The position numbers and the translations under genes were made by a program. Shown piece after piece: positions 35,074 through 44,516 of a DNA stretch of 46,207 nucleotides; the stretch's first letter is position 1; the number at the start of each line of letters is the position of its first letter. The notes beneath the pieces are model-generated. The model had not been told where the DNA came from. It did not search any database and saw only the letters and a program-made list of their open reading frames with translations. Location: contig JAGQKV010000009.1 in assembly GCA_020429915.1 (NCBI GenBank), forward strand, positions 1 to 46,207, written 5' to 3'. The DNA comes from Candidatus Omnitrophota bacterium (GTDB lineage Bacteria > Omnitrophota > Gorgyraeia > Zapsychrales > Zapsychraceae).

Positions 35074-35102
35074 TTGGTTCTCAGGGCGCGGTCTTATATA
35101 CT
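35074..35102 (+). promoter_or_regulatory. Promoter for the giant modular protein
   Basis: TTGGTT (35074-35079) and TATACT (35097-35102) are exactly 17 bp apart, with a leader of about 30 bases to the ATG at 35138. The gap 34986-35137 otherwise holds only a weak hairpin with six T residues (34991-35010). Confidence 0.65.
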
Positions 35103-35137
35103 AGTGGTGAGTCTAACTACTAATATTAAGAACCCCT

Positions 35138-38100
35138 ATGCTGACTTTCCTTCACAAATTGCGCCGTCACGCCCCGGTCCGCGTATTGACGGTTTTCGTC
35201 CTGATGTCATTTATCGGTGTCGGGGTGACGCCGACCCCCGTCGTCGCCGGCGAGAGCATTTTCGCTCCGATGCCGCGTCCCGGGACCATGGTCTCCACGA
35301 CCGAGCGTTTTGTTCCTACCTTGCTGAAGGGGATCATGATCAACCCCACCGAACCGTTTCAGCTTGATTTCATCGTCGATACCGGTCATCGCTCACGCCG
35401 CGATGAAGGTCTGGAAGAGGAAAAGATCCGGCTCATCAAATATTTTATGGCCGCGCTGACCGTCCCGGAAGACGATTTGTGGGTCAACCTTTCTCCGTTC
35501 GAACAACAGCGCATCATACCGGAAAAGTTCGGTTACACCGATATGGGCCGCGATCTGCTCGCCCAGGATTATCTGCTCAAACAACTCACCGCTACCCTGA
35601 TGTATCCCGAAAAAGAACTCGGTCACAACTTTTGGGACCGTATCTATAAGCAGGCGCAGGCCCGTTTCGGGACCACTGATATTCCGGTGAACACCTTCAA
35701 CAAGGTGTGGATCATCCCCGAAGAAGCGGTCATCTATGAGCAGGGGAATGCCGCCTATATCGTCAATACCCGCTTGAAGGTCATGTTGGAAGAAGACTAC
35801 ATCGCCCTTGATAAAAACTTGGCGCAGCGCACTCAGGCGGTGCCGGCTGAAAAAGACGAGAGTGAGGTCAACAGCCTGGCGTCGGAAGTCATCCGTGAGG
35901 TGATCCTGCCGGCGATTGAGGAGGAAGTGAATTACGGGAAGAATTTCGCCACCCTGCGGCAGATTTATCACTCCCTGATTTTGGCGGCCTGGTACAAAGA
36001 ATCGATCAAGACCAGTCTGATCAACCAGCTCTACTCTGACCAAAACAAGGTCAACGGTATCGACATCGATGACAAAGAGGTCAAGGACCGGATTTACCGG
36101 CAGTATATCGAGGCCTTTCAGGAGGGCGTCTACAGCTACATCCGGGAAGAATTCGATCCGGTGACACAGGAGGTGATCCCGCGCAAGTATTTCTCCGGCG
36201 GGGTGCGGTTCAGGATGAGTATCCGTGAAGGTGTGATCAGCCGCACGTCGGACGCGGCGGTCCTTTCGGCCCCGGTCGGCGATACCGAAGTGGTGCAGGT
36301 CGGGCTGCTGAACACCAACCGCCGGCGGCGTGACCAGGCGGTCCTGGCCACCCGTACGCAGGATTTACGCGCCGATCAGGTCCGGCCCGAGGAGTTCGCG
36401 GCCGTCGTGGATGAGTATTTGGAGCAACTGAGTCAGTCCGGTGAGACGTCGAGTTTCGATCGCGGCCAGTGGCTCCGGGGACGCGGGCCGCGCGGAAATG
36501 AGAATTCCTTAATGGTCCTGCGCACGCGTGACGGTAACCGGATCGTCGGTCTGGCCAGTCACCGCATCGGGCAAATCCCGTCGGTGGACGCGGATCTCGT
36601 GGGACAACGCTCTTACATTGTTGATTATATCGAAGTCGCCCCGGAATACCGGAGCACGGGGTATGGTAAGATCCTGCTGTCGGAAGTGATGCGGACGAGC
36701 CTGACCGACAGTGCCTGGGATGCGGACGCGGAGACGGCGAACCCCGGCGAGTTGGTCCTCAACCCCGCCGACGCCGAGGCCGAACGCTATTTTTCCCAGC
36801 AGGGATTCAGGGAAATCCCGCGCGATACGTCCGAAGACTTTGTGTATGACAGTCCGAGCCTGCTTCAGGCGCAGCGGTTCTTCCGTCTCAGCGGGCAGGC
36901 GGCGCGGACACTGTACCGGGACGGGCAGGCCTTAAAGGCTCAGCCCGAGGACGCCGAACGCTGGGCGCGTATCGCTCCGATCTACGAAGCGCAAGGAACT
37001 GAGGCGGCTCCCGGAGAACAACTGGGGCTTTTTCCCGACGGAATTGATGACGCCGCCTCCGGAGAGGCCGGAGTCGACCGGGCCGTGTTATCGCGGCCCA
37101 ACTGGGAACGCTTTGTCCCGCGCGGGATTGACGCCAATCCGGCCTGGCGCAGGGATCCCGCTTATTCGGATTTCAGCAACCGTATGGGCAGTAACGCGAC
37201 GGTGGATCAATCTCTGGGGTCGTTTATGGACCTTCTACGGGAAGAGTCCATCCCGCTACCGGGATCTTTCCGCCGCGGGGCCATACTCGGATTCGGTGAG
37301 AGCGCGGCGGAGCTGATCTCGGTCCGTTCGGCATTCAATTTGCAGGAAGTGCACGGTGTCGAGTGGGTGGGGGATCGCGTGCAGACCGCGGCGGAGGCCC
37401 TGGCGCAAAGCAATATGTTTCCTAACCAAATTTCTCTGCATCACGCCAACATGGCCGATCTCGGACGTGAGTTCGGTCCGGGCACCTTTGATTTCGTCTA
37501 TGCCGCGATGATTTCGGATACCCATGACAACGCCCCTGTTGCCATCGCCCGGGAAATCAACCGTATTCTGCAACCGGGCGGATATGCGTTCATCAATGAG
37601 GGGAATTCGGACTTTATCGCTTACCTTGAGAAACGCGGTACTTTGACCCGTTGGGCCGGGTCGAACGTGTCCATTTTCCGCAAGGCCGGGGTGCTGCCCG
37701 ACCAGCTGGAAAAAACGGCCGGCCTGAACGCGGATCAACGCAGAGTGCTGACCGAGCTTGCCAACTTCGATGCGATCTCGAAGGAACTCGGCCGGGCCGT
37801 AGCCAATGAACCGGCGGTGGCCGAACTCCTGGCCCAAAGCAACCTGTTCAGCGATGATCTCCTCGTTAGCCGTTCGGCCGGCTACCGACCGACGGATTCG
37901 ATCGGACTCTTCGGCTATGATGAGCTCCCCGGACTGATCGGCGGCATGCGGTTGCGCACGGAGAACCAATTTTATTTCAAGGCCCTTCAGCAGCATGCCC
38001 CGCAAATCGTTGCCTACGCGCGCGCCCTGTTGGATAATCCCGAGTACGCGGGGAAGAAATTTGTAGCCCTGGGCCGCGGCGCGGATTTGATATACGACGC

Positions 38101-40786
38101 CATGGTGGCCCTGACTTATTTGGACGCACGCTACGCCGACCGCCGCGGTGACCTCACCATCATCGATTTTTCCAGTGAAAACGTCACGGAGCTCGGCACC
38201 GACGAGAATATCGACGCGTACGGCGAGATGTTTCTGCGGCAGATTTCCCGTCAGCTGAATCTGTCGAGCTTCGAAAATCTTGTTTTTATCAATGAAGTCG
38301 CCAGCGAAAGCAACACCACGCGCGCCCTCCTGGACAGATTTCTGGATACACCCTTCGAATACACCGCCGGGGTTATTTACGACAATATCGAAACCCGCAG
38401 CGGAACCCGGTGGGACGGCAGCAACGATACCTCGGCCTTCGACTGGCTGGATTCGGACTATCGCAGCGGACGGACCTATCAAATCCAGTCGTTCCCGCTG
38501 TTCGGTCTGGGACACCAGTACGGAGTGACGCCGTTTCAACGTTTCCTCAATCAGGAAGCCGTGTACAGCGAAGTGTACCGGCAATCCGCCGGATTGACGA
38601 CGGTAGGGGCTTCGGCCGACCGCGCGGTCCTCGCGGTCACCGACGCGGAGTTTGACGGCTTGCAAAGCACGCTGGAAATCCTGCAAACCATTGCCGGACA
38701 ACTCGACACCTTTGTGACCAACCGGGGTTTGCGCGAGTACCGGCAGGAATTGGAACGTTGGAACCGTGATGCGGTCGCCGCGCTGGCGGAGGCGGAGCGG
38801 ACCGGCACGGTGCCCGCGAATCTTGAGGAATTGGCGCGCCGGATGATGGCGTTGAATGAAAGCACGCCCAAGGCGGCGGCGGATGCCCTGAAAACGTACA
38901 GTACCGGGGAATCTTCATTCCTGCAGATATTCGCGGGGCGAACGTTTTCGTTCTTTAATGAGGGGGGTGATGCGCTACAGGAGAGGAACAGTGAATATGC
39001 CGTGTATGATTATATTGATAAGCTGAACAAGGCGTTGTCTTCCGCTATTTTTGCCGGTGATATGTTTATTGAAGACTTGGCCGGCGATCCGCTCGAGAAT
39101 TTGCGAATGGCGCAGTCGTTTGCGGAACGTGGGGTCCGTGATTTGGACAACTATTTCAACTTGCTGCGTGATACCCTCGATCCGTCCGGCATCAACGTGG
39201 TCGATTTTGAAATGGGATTGGAAAAAGATGCCTTTCCGCAGGCGGCTTATGGTGAATTCCTGCTGCCGTACGCACAAGTCCTGGCGGCCCGGCGGCAGGG
39301 GCGGTTGGACAATGCCATATTAGTCGGAAACGATCTGCGGCAAACAGCGGATTTCCTCGGTGCGGATACGGACCTTGTCCGTGAGGCGTTCCTCGCCAGT
39401 ATCGATCAGGAATCCGCTCTCAAGCGTTTGTCAGTCGGTTTGGATATCGAACCGGCGGTAGTATTGACGCGCCTGATCGAAACCGGATTGGCGCGCCGGA
39501 ATGAACAGCGTGGCGAGTTGGGATTTGATCTGACAACGGCTTTCTTTGCCGCCGACGAAAATACAGTATTGATCATATCCGGTCAGGACCGTTTCGCCGA
39601 GATGTCCCGTTCTATTTTGGAAGAGCTGCGTGAGGACCGGTTTGCCGCCGAGTTGGCCGCGCGCGGCATCGACCTCGGCGCCGCTCCGCTCGCGACGCGT
39701 CTTGCCGAACAGGCCGCCACCGAGGAAGGCTTGCCGACGGTGCTCGAGCTCGTCCGGCTGTCCGGGCAGCGACAGGAACAGCGCGCCGATGCCGCTCCGT
39801 TGGTGACCGAATCGACTCCTTCAAGACCGCAACTGGCGCCGGACCTGTTGGCTGCCTATGATTCTTACGTTGATTTGTTGGGGAACGTTTTGGCCGAACT
39901 GCAAAACCGCCGGGCCGGGGATCAGGTCTGGTTTATCTTCGACCACCAGTACTGGGACAACCTCCCGGCCAACAGCATGGCCCGCGACCAGCGCAACGGC
40001 GATTTTCTGATTCATCTTCATACCAGCGAGGGAGATTTGACCCGCGGCTTCCTGTTCCGGATTAATCCCGATGCCGATGAAGGTGAACCGATCTTCGACA
40101 AATTCTGGATTGAGGACACCAGCAGCCAGGGATTTGTCGACGGGCAACGTTTTGTGGATGCCGGCTACATCACAGCCGATTTTGCCCGGCAATTGCTGGA
40201 GGACGCGACAGCGGTGATGCGCCAAGACGACGGTTTCCCGATCATGGACCGTTACGCGCAAATGCGCAAAGATTTCTATCCGCTGATGCAGGACGTCATC
40301 AACAAGCGGCCCGAAAAGGCCCTGTTTGTTGTCGGCGCCGTGCAGGACGCGCGGGGGCAGGATGTCCTGATCAACATCTTCCGCAAGCGTGACGTGGCCA
40401 AGGCCGATGCCGACGGAACGCTGCCGCGCAGTTTCTCCGGCCCGTCCAATGCGAGCTATCCGGTCGCCTACAAGGTGACCGCCGACCAGGCGGTCTTGGG
40501 CGCTAACCCGGTCGGGGGTATCGATCTGACCCCCAACAATCTTAATATCGATGTGCGCCGGGATCCGAACGGCGTTCCGGTACCGTTAACCCCGCAACAG
40601 ATCCAGGACGTCAATATTAACGGTTTGTATCCGGTGATCATCAACACGGTCCCGGTTACCAGTGTTCCATTGTTGCTGGGGATCGCTGACAGGCCGGATG
40701 CGTCAACCGATTTGAGCCAGGCCCCGCCCGCTGTTCCGGCCAATACTGTTCCCGCCGCCCCGGACCTGCTGAGCCTGCTGCGTTAA
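35138..40786 (+). CDS. Giant modular exported protein with GNAT-like and methyltransferase-like domains
   Basis: The 1882-residue protein starts with a signal-peptide-like segment (about residues 1-38, ending VVAGES). A module to ~370 follows, with FNKVWIIPEEAVIYEQG and RKYFSGGVRFRM boxes, which I associate with giant proteins of Omnitrophota-type genomes. A GNAT acetyltransferase-like domain follows (~405-580; IEVAPEYRSTGYGKILL). Next come a SAM-methyltransferase-like domain (~690-850; ILGFGESAAELISV), another Rossmann-like stretch (~960-1090; VALGRGADLIYDAM) and mostly helical regions to ~1560. The C-terminal part has a DQVWFIFDHQYWDNL segment and a final VGGIDLTPNNLNIDVRRDPN module (from ~1787). 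Five D-x-AVL motifs occur at residues 372, 399, 647, 1161 and 1783, at or near borders. Enzyme activity is unproven; cofactor domains in an apparently exported protein are unexpected. Confidence 0.82.
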   Translation: MLTFLHKLRRHAPVRVLTVFVLMSFIGVGVTPTPVVAGESIFAPMPRPGTMVSTTERFVPTLLKGIMINPTEPFQLDFIVDTGHRSRRDEGLEEEKIRLIKYFMAALTVPEDDLWVNLSPFEQQRIIPEKFGYTDMGRDLLAQDYLLKQLTATLMYPEKELGHNFWDRIYKQAQARFGTTDIPVNTFNKVWIIPEEAVIYEQGNAAYIVNTRLKVMLEEDYIALDKNLAQRTQAVPAEKDESEVNSLASEVIREVILPAIEEEVNYGKNFATLRQIYHSLILAAWYKESIKTSLINQLYSDQNKVNGIDIDDKEVKDRIYRQYIEAFQEGVYSYIREEFDPVTQEVIPRKYFSGGVRFRMSIREGVISRTSDAAVLSAPVGDTEVVQVGLLNTNRRRRDQAVLATRTQDLRADQVRPEEFAAVVDEYLEQLSQSGETSSFDRGQWLRGRGPRGNENSLMVLRTRDGNRIVGLASHRIGQIPSVDADLVGQRSYIVDYIEVAPEYRSTGYGKILLSEVMRTSLTDSAWDADAETANPGELVLNPADAEAERYFSQQGFREIPRDTSEDFVYDSPSLLQAQRFFRLSGQAARTLYRDGQALKAQPEDAERWARIAPIYEAQGTEAAPGEQLGLFPDGIDDAASGEAGVDRAVLSRPNWERFVPRGIDANPAWRRDPAYSDFSNRMGSNATVDQSLGSFMDLLREESIPLPGSFRRGAILGFGESAAELISVRSAFNLQEVHGVEWVGDRVQTAAEALAQSNMFPNQISLHHANMADLGREFGPGTFDFVYAAMISDTHDNAPVAIAREINRILQPGGYAFINEGNSDFIAYLEKRGTLTRWAGSNVSIFRKAGVLPDQLEKTAGLNADQRRVLTELANFDAISKELGRAVANEPAVAELLAQSNLFSDDLLVSRSAGYRPTDSIGLFGYDELPGLIGGMRLRTENQFYFKALQQHAPQIVAYARALLDNPEYAGKKFVALGRGADLIYDAMVALTYLDARYADRRGDLTIIDFSSENVTELGTDENIDAYGEMFLRQISRQLNLSSFENLVFINEVASESNTTRALLDRFLDTPFEYTAGVIYDNIETRSGTRWDGSNDTSAFDWLDSDYRSGRTYQIQSFPLFGLGHQYGVTPFQRFLNQEAVYSEVYRQSAGLTTVGASADRAVLAVTDAEFDGLQSTLEILQTIAGQLDTFVTNRGLREYRQELERWNRDAVAALAEAERTGTVPANLEELARRMMALNESTPKAAADALKTYSTGESSFLQIFAGRTFSFFNEGGDALQERNSEYAVYDYIDKLNKALSSAIFAGDMFIEDLAGDPLENLRMAQSFAERGVRDLDNYFNLLRDTLDPSGINVVDFEMGLEKDAFPQAAYGEFLLPYAQVLAARRQGRLDNAILVGNDLRQTADFLGADTDLVREAFLASIDQESALKRLSVGLDIEPAVVLTRLIETGLARRNEQRGELGFDLTTAFFAADENTVLIISGQDRFAEMSRSILEELREDRFAAELAARGIDLGAAPLATRLAEQAATEEGLPTVLELVRLSGQRQEQRADAAPLVTESTPSRPQLAPDLLAAYDSYVDLLGNVLAELQNRRAGDQVWFIFDHQYWDNLPANSMARDQRNGDFLIHLHTSEGDLTRGFLFRINPDADEGEPIFDKFWIEDTSSQGFVDGQRFVDAGYITADFARQLLEDATAVMRQDDGFPIMDRYAQMRKDFYPLMQDVINKRPEKALFVVGAVQDARGQDVLINIFRKRDVAKADADGTLPRSFSGPSNASYPVAYKVTADQAVLGANPVGGIDLTPNNLNIDVRRDPNGVPVPLTPQQIQDVNINGLYPVIINTVPVTSVPLLLGIADRPDASTDLSQAPPAVPANTVPAAPDLLSLLR

Positions 40787-40805
40787 GGTTTCGCACAACT
40801 AGGAG

Positions 40806-40834
40806 TTGAAAATCCCCTCCGCATGTAATACAAT
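40806..40834 (+). promoter_or_regulatory. Near-consensus promoter of the Bat operon
   Basis: TTGAAA (40806-40811) and TACAAT (40829-40834) are 17 bp apart in the 98-bp gap before moxR. The moxR start is preceded by GGGAGG, an excellent ribosome site. The promoter overlaps nothing else. Confidence 0.7.
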
Positions 40835-40884
40835 CAACTACCGCAGACATCCCAATCCGTAATGTCAGTTAAGGGAGGTTCCTT

Positions 40885-41880
40885 ATGACAAGCAGTGAAA
40901 TCACGGTGATCAATGAGAAAGTGCAAAAGGAGAGCGCTTTTATCGAAGGCATCTTCTTAGAGGCGCAAAAGGTCATCGTCGGTCAGCGGTACTTGCTCGA
41001 ACGGCTAATGGTCGGCCTGTTGGCCAACGGTCACATTTTGCTGGAAGGGGTGCCGGGGCTGGCCAAGACCACCGCCGTCAAGACGCTGTCGGCGACCATC
41101 AAGACCAAATTCCAGCGGCTGCAGTTCACGCCGGACATGCTTCCCGCCGATTTGACCGGGACGCTGATCTACGATCAGAAGAGCGGCGACTTCAAGACCA
41201 AGAAGGGCCCCATCTTCGCCAATATCATCCTGGCGGACGAAATCAACCGCGCTCCGGCCAAGGTGCAAAGCGCCCTGCTGGAGGCCATGCAGGAACGGCA
41301 AGTGACGATCGGTTCTGACACCTTGACCTTGGACGATCCGTTTCTCGTTTTGGCAACGCAGAATCCGATCGAGCAGGAAGGGACCTATCCGTTGCCCGAA
41401 GCTCAGGTCGACCGGTTTATGCTCAAGATCAAGATCGATTATCCTAATAAAGAGGAAGAGCATGAGATTCTCAAACGCATGTCGCATACCAAAACCGACA
41501 TCCGTGTCCAGCCGGTGATTACTCCGGAGGACCTGCTGCGAGCGCGCAGCGTGGTCGACGAGATTTATATGGACGAGAAGATCGAGAAATATATCGTCGA
41601 GATTGTCGATTCCACGCGCAATCCCGATAAGTACAATCTGTCGGACATCAAGAGCCTCTTGCAGTACGGAGCCTCGCCGCGGGCCACGATCAATCTGGCC
41701 ATAGCCGCCAAGGCGCATGCTTTCCTGCAGGGCAGGGGCTACGTGACGCCGCAGGATGTCAAGACCATCGGCATGGACGTGTTGCGCCACCGGGTCCTGA
41801 TCAGTTATGAGGCCGAGGCCGAAGAAAAAACGTCCGAAGATATCATTCAACGCATTTTCGACGAAATCGAAGTTCCTTAA
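40885..41880 (+). CDS. moxR: MoxR-family AAA+ ATPase
   Basis: The 331-residue protein has Walker A GVPGLAKT (residues 55-62), Walker B ILADEINRAP (about 115-124), the MoxR box QNPIEQEGTYPLPEAQ and LLQYGASPRATINL as sensor 2. MoxR ATPases act as chaperones that mature or insert metal into VWA-domain partners. Here it leads an operon with DUF58 and two VWA genes, the classical arrangement. Start chosen by the GGGAGG site ten bases upstream. Confidence 0.95.
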   Translation: MTSSEITVINEKVQKESAFIEGIFLEAQKVIVGQRYLLERLMVGLLANGHILLEGVPGLAKTTAVKTLSATIKTKFQRLQFTPDMLPADLTGTLIYDQKSGDFKTKKGPIFANIILADEINRAPAKVQSALLEAMQERQVTIGSDTLTLDDPFLVLATQNPIEQEGTYPLPEAQVDRFMLKIKIDYPNKEEEHEILKRMSHTKTDIRVQPVITPEDLLRARSVVDEIYMDEKIEKYIVEIVDSTRNPDKYNLSDIKSLLQYGASPRATINLAIAAKAHAFLQGRGYVTPQDVKTIGMDVLRHRVLISYEAEAEEKTSEDIIQRIFDEIEVP

Positions 41881-42011
41881 CACAGAGCAACGGGGCCAGA
41901 GACACAAACTGCGGGAAATCACCATCGCAGGCTCGCCATCCTTCCTCGGGTGCTCTTTCCCTCCGGTCATGTCTCTCCGTTGCCAGCGAGTCAACTCGTA
42001 ACGGTAGGCGT

Positions 42012-42926
42012 ATGATACCCAAAGAACTATTCCGCAAAGTACGGCAGATTGAAATCACGACTTCCCGGCTGGTCACCGATGCCTTTGCCGGCCAGTACCA
42101 CAGTGTCTTCAAAGGGCAGGGGATCGAGTTTGATGAGGTGCGTGAGTATCAGATCGGCGACGATATCCGCAGCATCGACTGGAACGTGACCGCGCGGACC
42201 GGCAAACCGTACATCAAAAAGTTCATCGAAGAACGCGAACTGACGGTGATGATAATGGTCGATCTGTCCGCGTCGGCTAAATTCTCGTCGGGCGATGAAC
42301 TCAAAAGTCAGCTGGCCGCGGAAATGTCGGCGTTGCTGGCCCTCTCTGCGATCCGCAATAACGACAAGGTCGGTTTGATCATTTTCACGGACGAAATCGA
42401 ACTGTTCATTCCGCCGCGCAAAGGGCGCGGACACGTCCTGCGTCTGATTCGTGAGGTTCTGTATTTCCGCCCGCAAAGGACCTCCACCAATATCCGGCAG
42501 GCCCTGGAATTCATGAGCCGCGTGACGACCCGTAAGGCCATTACTTTTCTGATATCCGATTTCCTGGGGCACAACCTGGAAGTGCCGCAGGGAGAGGTAG
42601 ATGACAGTTTTAGAAAAACACTCTCCATCGCGCATCAACGCCATGATCTGATCGCGGTCACGCTCAATGATCCGCATGAACTGACGCTGCCCGACTGCGG
42701 TCTGGTGGTTTTAGAGGACGCGGAGACGGGTAGGCTGGTGTGCGTCGATGCCGGCAACGCGGGCGTCCGCCGGCGTTATGAGGAAGCCAATCGAACCCGC
42801 ATCGAAAAGCGGGAACAACTTTTTCGATCATTGGGCATCGACTTTATCAATATCTCGACGGCTGGCTCGTATGTGGACGAGGTCGTCCGTTTTTTTCGGA
42901 AACGCTTAAAAAAGATTCGCCGATAA
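42012..42926 (+). CDS. DUF58 domain protein of the Bat operon
   Basis: The 304-residue protein has the DUF58 signature GIEFDEVREYQIGDDIRSI followed by DWNVTARTGKPYIKKF, then a VWA-like fold with MIMVDLSASAKF (the metal-site region). DUF58 proteins are standard partners of MoxR ATPases. A 131-bp gap without a recognisable gene separates it from moxR. The next gene starts 1 bp after its stop. Confidence 0.92.
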   Translation: MIPKELFRKVRQIEITTSRLVTDAFAGQYHSVFKGQGIEFDEVREYQIGDDIRSIDWNVTARTGKPYIKKFIEERELTVMIMVDLSASAKFSSGDELKSQLAAEMSALLALSAIRNNDKVGLIIFTDEIELFIPPRKGRGHVLRLIREVLYFRPQRTSTNIRQALEFMSRVTTRKAITFLISDFLGHNLEVPQGEVDDSFRKTLSIAHQRHDLIAVTLNDPHELTLPDCGLVVLEDAETGRLVCVDAGNAGVRRRYEEANRTRIEKREQLFRSLGIDFINISTAGSYVDEVVRFFRKRLKKIRR

Positions 42927-42927
42927 T

Positions 42928-43527
42928 ATGAAAGCCAGATTCCTCATGACACTTATTCTGCCGGTCGTCGGCAGCCTGACCCCGCCGGTTGCGTTGGGAG
43001 CGGATGATCAAACAGGGCTGCGTGATATCCGTGGGCCGGTGGCCTATCCGCTCGATCCGGTGTTGGTCGCTCTTTTGTTGTTGATTGTTCTGGCGGGGAT
43101 CGCGGTCCTGTTGCGGTGGTGGGTACGGATGTACCGCCGCCGTCGCGCCTATGTCCCTCCGGTGCCGCCGCGGCCGCCGTGGGATATCGCGCTGGAGCTG
43201 CTGGAGAAACTCAAGGCAAAGAAGTATCTCGAGTACGACAAATTCGATCAGTATTACTCCGAACTGTCGGATATCCTGCGTCGCTACATGGAAGATTATT
43301 TCGGCATCCGCGCTCCGGAAATGACGACCGAGGAGTTTCTGGTATCGATCCGGCACCATGACGCCGTGGCCGAGGAACACAAGGCGCTGCTCGCCCGTTT
43401 CATGCAGCAGGCGGACGTGGTGAAGTTTGCCAAGGCCGCGCCGACGGCAGAGGAAGCCGATCAGAGTTGGGAGCTCGCCCGGCGATTCATCATGCAGTCA
43501 TACGAGGACGAGGAAGACGCGAAATGA
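42928..43527 (+). CDS. DUF4381-like membrane protein of the Bat operon
   Basis: The 199-residue protein has a signal peptide (about 1-24, ending ALG-AD), the short IRGPVAYPLDP box and one membrane helix (about 38-62, LLLLIVLAGIAVLLRWWV). Basic residues and a cytosolic helical domain follow (YDKFDQYYSELSDILRRYME). DUF4381-type genes sit between DUF58 and the first VWA gene in many Bat operons, as here. Its stop overlaps the next start as ATGA. The precise role is unknown. Confidence 0.82.
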   Translation: MKARFLMTLILPVVGSLTPPVALGADDQTGLRDIRGPVAYPLDPVLVALLLLIVLAGIAVLLRWWVRMYRRRRAYVPPVPPRPPWDIALELLEKLKAKKYLEYDKFDQYYSELSDILRRYMEDYFGIRAPEMTTEEFLVSIRHHDAVAEEHKALLARFMQQADVVKFAKAAPTAEEADQSWELARRFIMQSYEDEEDAK

Positions 43528-44516
43528 TATTCAAGACCCCGTGGATTTTGGCGTTGATTCCTGTGGTGATCACTTTGGTGCTGTTTCTGCGCAGCCGGCG
43601 GCCCAGCCCCGCACTCCGCTTCTCCGCCGAGGCGCTGGTGCGCGAAACGGGGCAGTCCCTGCGGCTGCGGTTATTGTTTATCCCGCCGCTGTTACGCTAT
43701 ACGGCCCTGGTCCTGTTTGTCGTGGCTCTGGCCGGACCGCGCCTGATTAACGAGGAAACCATCCGCAAGACCGAGGGGATCGACATCGTCTTGACCGTGG
43801 ACACGTCGACAAGTATGTCGGCCGAGGATTTTGTCGTCGGTAATCAGCGTATCAACCGGCTTGAGGTCGTCAAGCAGGTGATGTCGGACTTTATCGAACA
43901 GCGCAAATCCGACCGGATAGGCCTGGTCGCCTTTGCCGCGCGGGCGTGGACGGTGACGCCGTTGACCACCGATTATGCCTGGCTGAAAACGAACTTGAAG
44001 CGGATCAATTTCGGTATCATTAAGGATGGGACCGCCATTGGCCCGGCAATCATGGCGTCCATATCCCGACTGCAATCCAGCACGGCCAAGAGCAAGGTCG
44101 TCATCCTGTTGACGGACGGGGCAGACACCGGGAACACGATCGATCCGCGGGAGGCCGCCAAGGTAGCCAAATCATTCGATATTAAAATTTACACCATCGG
44201 CGCTGGATCCGATGGTCAGGCCCCGGTACCGCGTAACTTCTTCGGCCGGCGTATATATGTCCAGCAACCGGTCGTGATCGACGAGGAACTTCTAAAGGAT
44301 GTGGCCTTCACGACAAACGGGAAGTACTACCGGGCCACGGATACCGATGAGTTACGCAAGATTTACGAGGAAATCGACCAGTTGGAAAAAACGGAGATCG
44401 AAGAAATCGGTTACTTCGAATATACCGAGCTGTTCGACCGCTTCCTGCTCGGTGCGCTGGCCCTGTTGCTGGCCGAGGTGCTGATGACGAACAGCTGGAT
44501 GATGAGGTTGCCCTGA
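43524..44516 (+). CDS. batA: VWA-domain membrane protein BatA
   Basis: The 330-residue protein has two N-terminal membrane helices (about 5-20 and 56-75), a VWA domain with MIDAS residues D93, S95 and S97 (VDTSTSMSAEDF) and TDGADTGN near 200, and a C-terminal helix (LLGALALLLAEVLMTN). This is the BatA layout. The ATG at 43524 overlaps the upstream stop (ATGA) and starts directly at MIFKTPWILALIP; longer open sequence 5' of it has no family match. Bat proteins were first linked to oxygen tolerance in Bacteroides. Confidence 0.9.
   Translation: MIFKTPWILALIPVVITLVLFLRSRRPSPALRFSAEALVRETGQSLRLRLLFIPPLLRYTALVLFVVALAGPRLINEETIRKTEGIDIVLTVDTSTSMSAEDFVVGNQRINRLEVVKQVMSDFIEQRKSDRIGLVAFAARAWTVTPLTTDYAWLKTNLKRINFGIIKDGTAIGPAIMASISRLQSSTAKSKVVILLTDGADTGNTIDPREAAKVAKSFDIKIYTIGAGSDGQAPVPRNFFGRRIYVQQPVVIDEELLKDVAFTTNGKYYRATDTDELRKIYEEIDQLEKTEIEEIGYFEYTELFDRFLLGALALLLAEVLMTNSWMMRLP

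Noticed and set aside
41881-42011. Small gene in the gap between moxR and DUF58
   Set aside because: Only a 64-codon frame running out of the moxR end is open there; it has no ribosome site or recognisable sequence.
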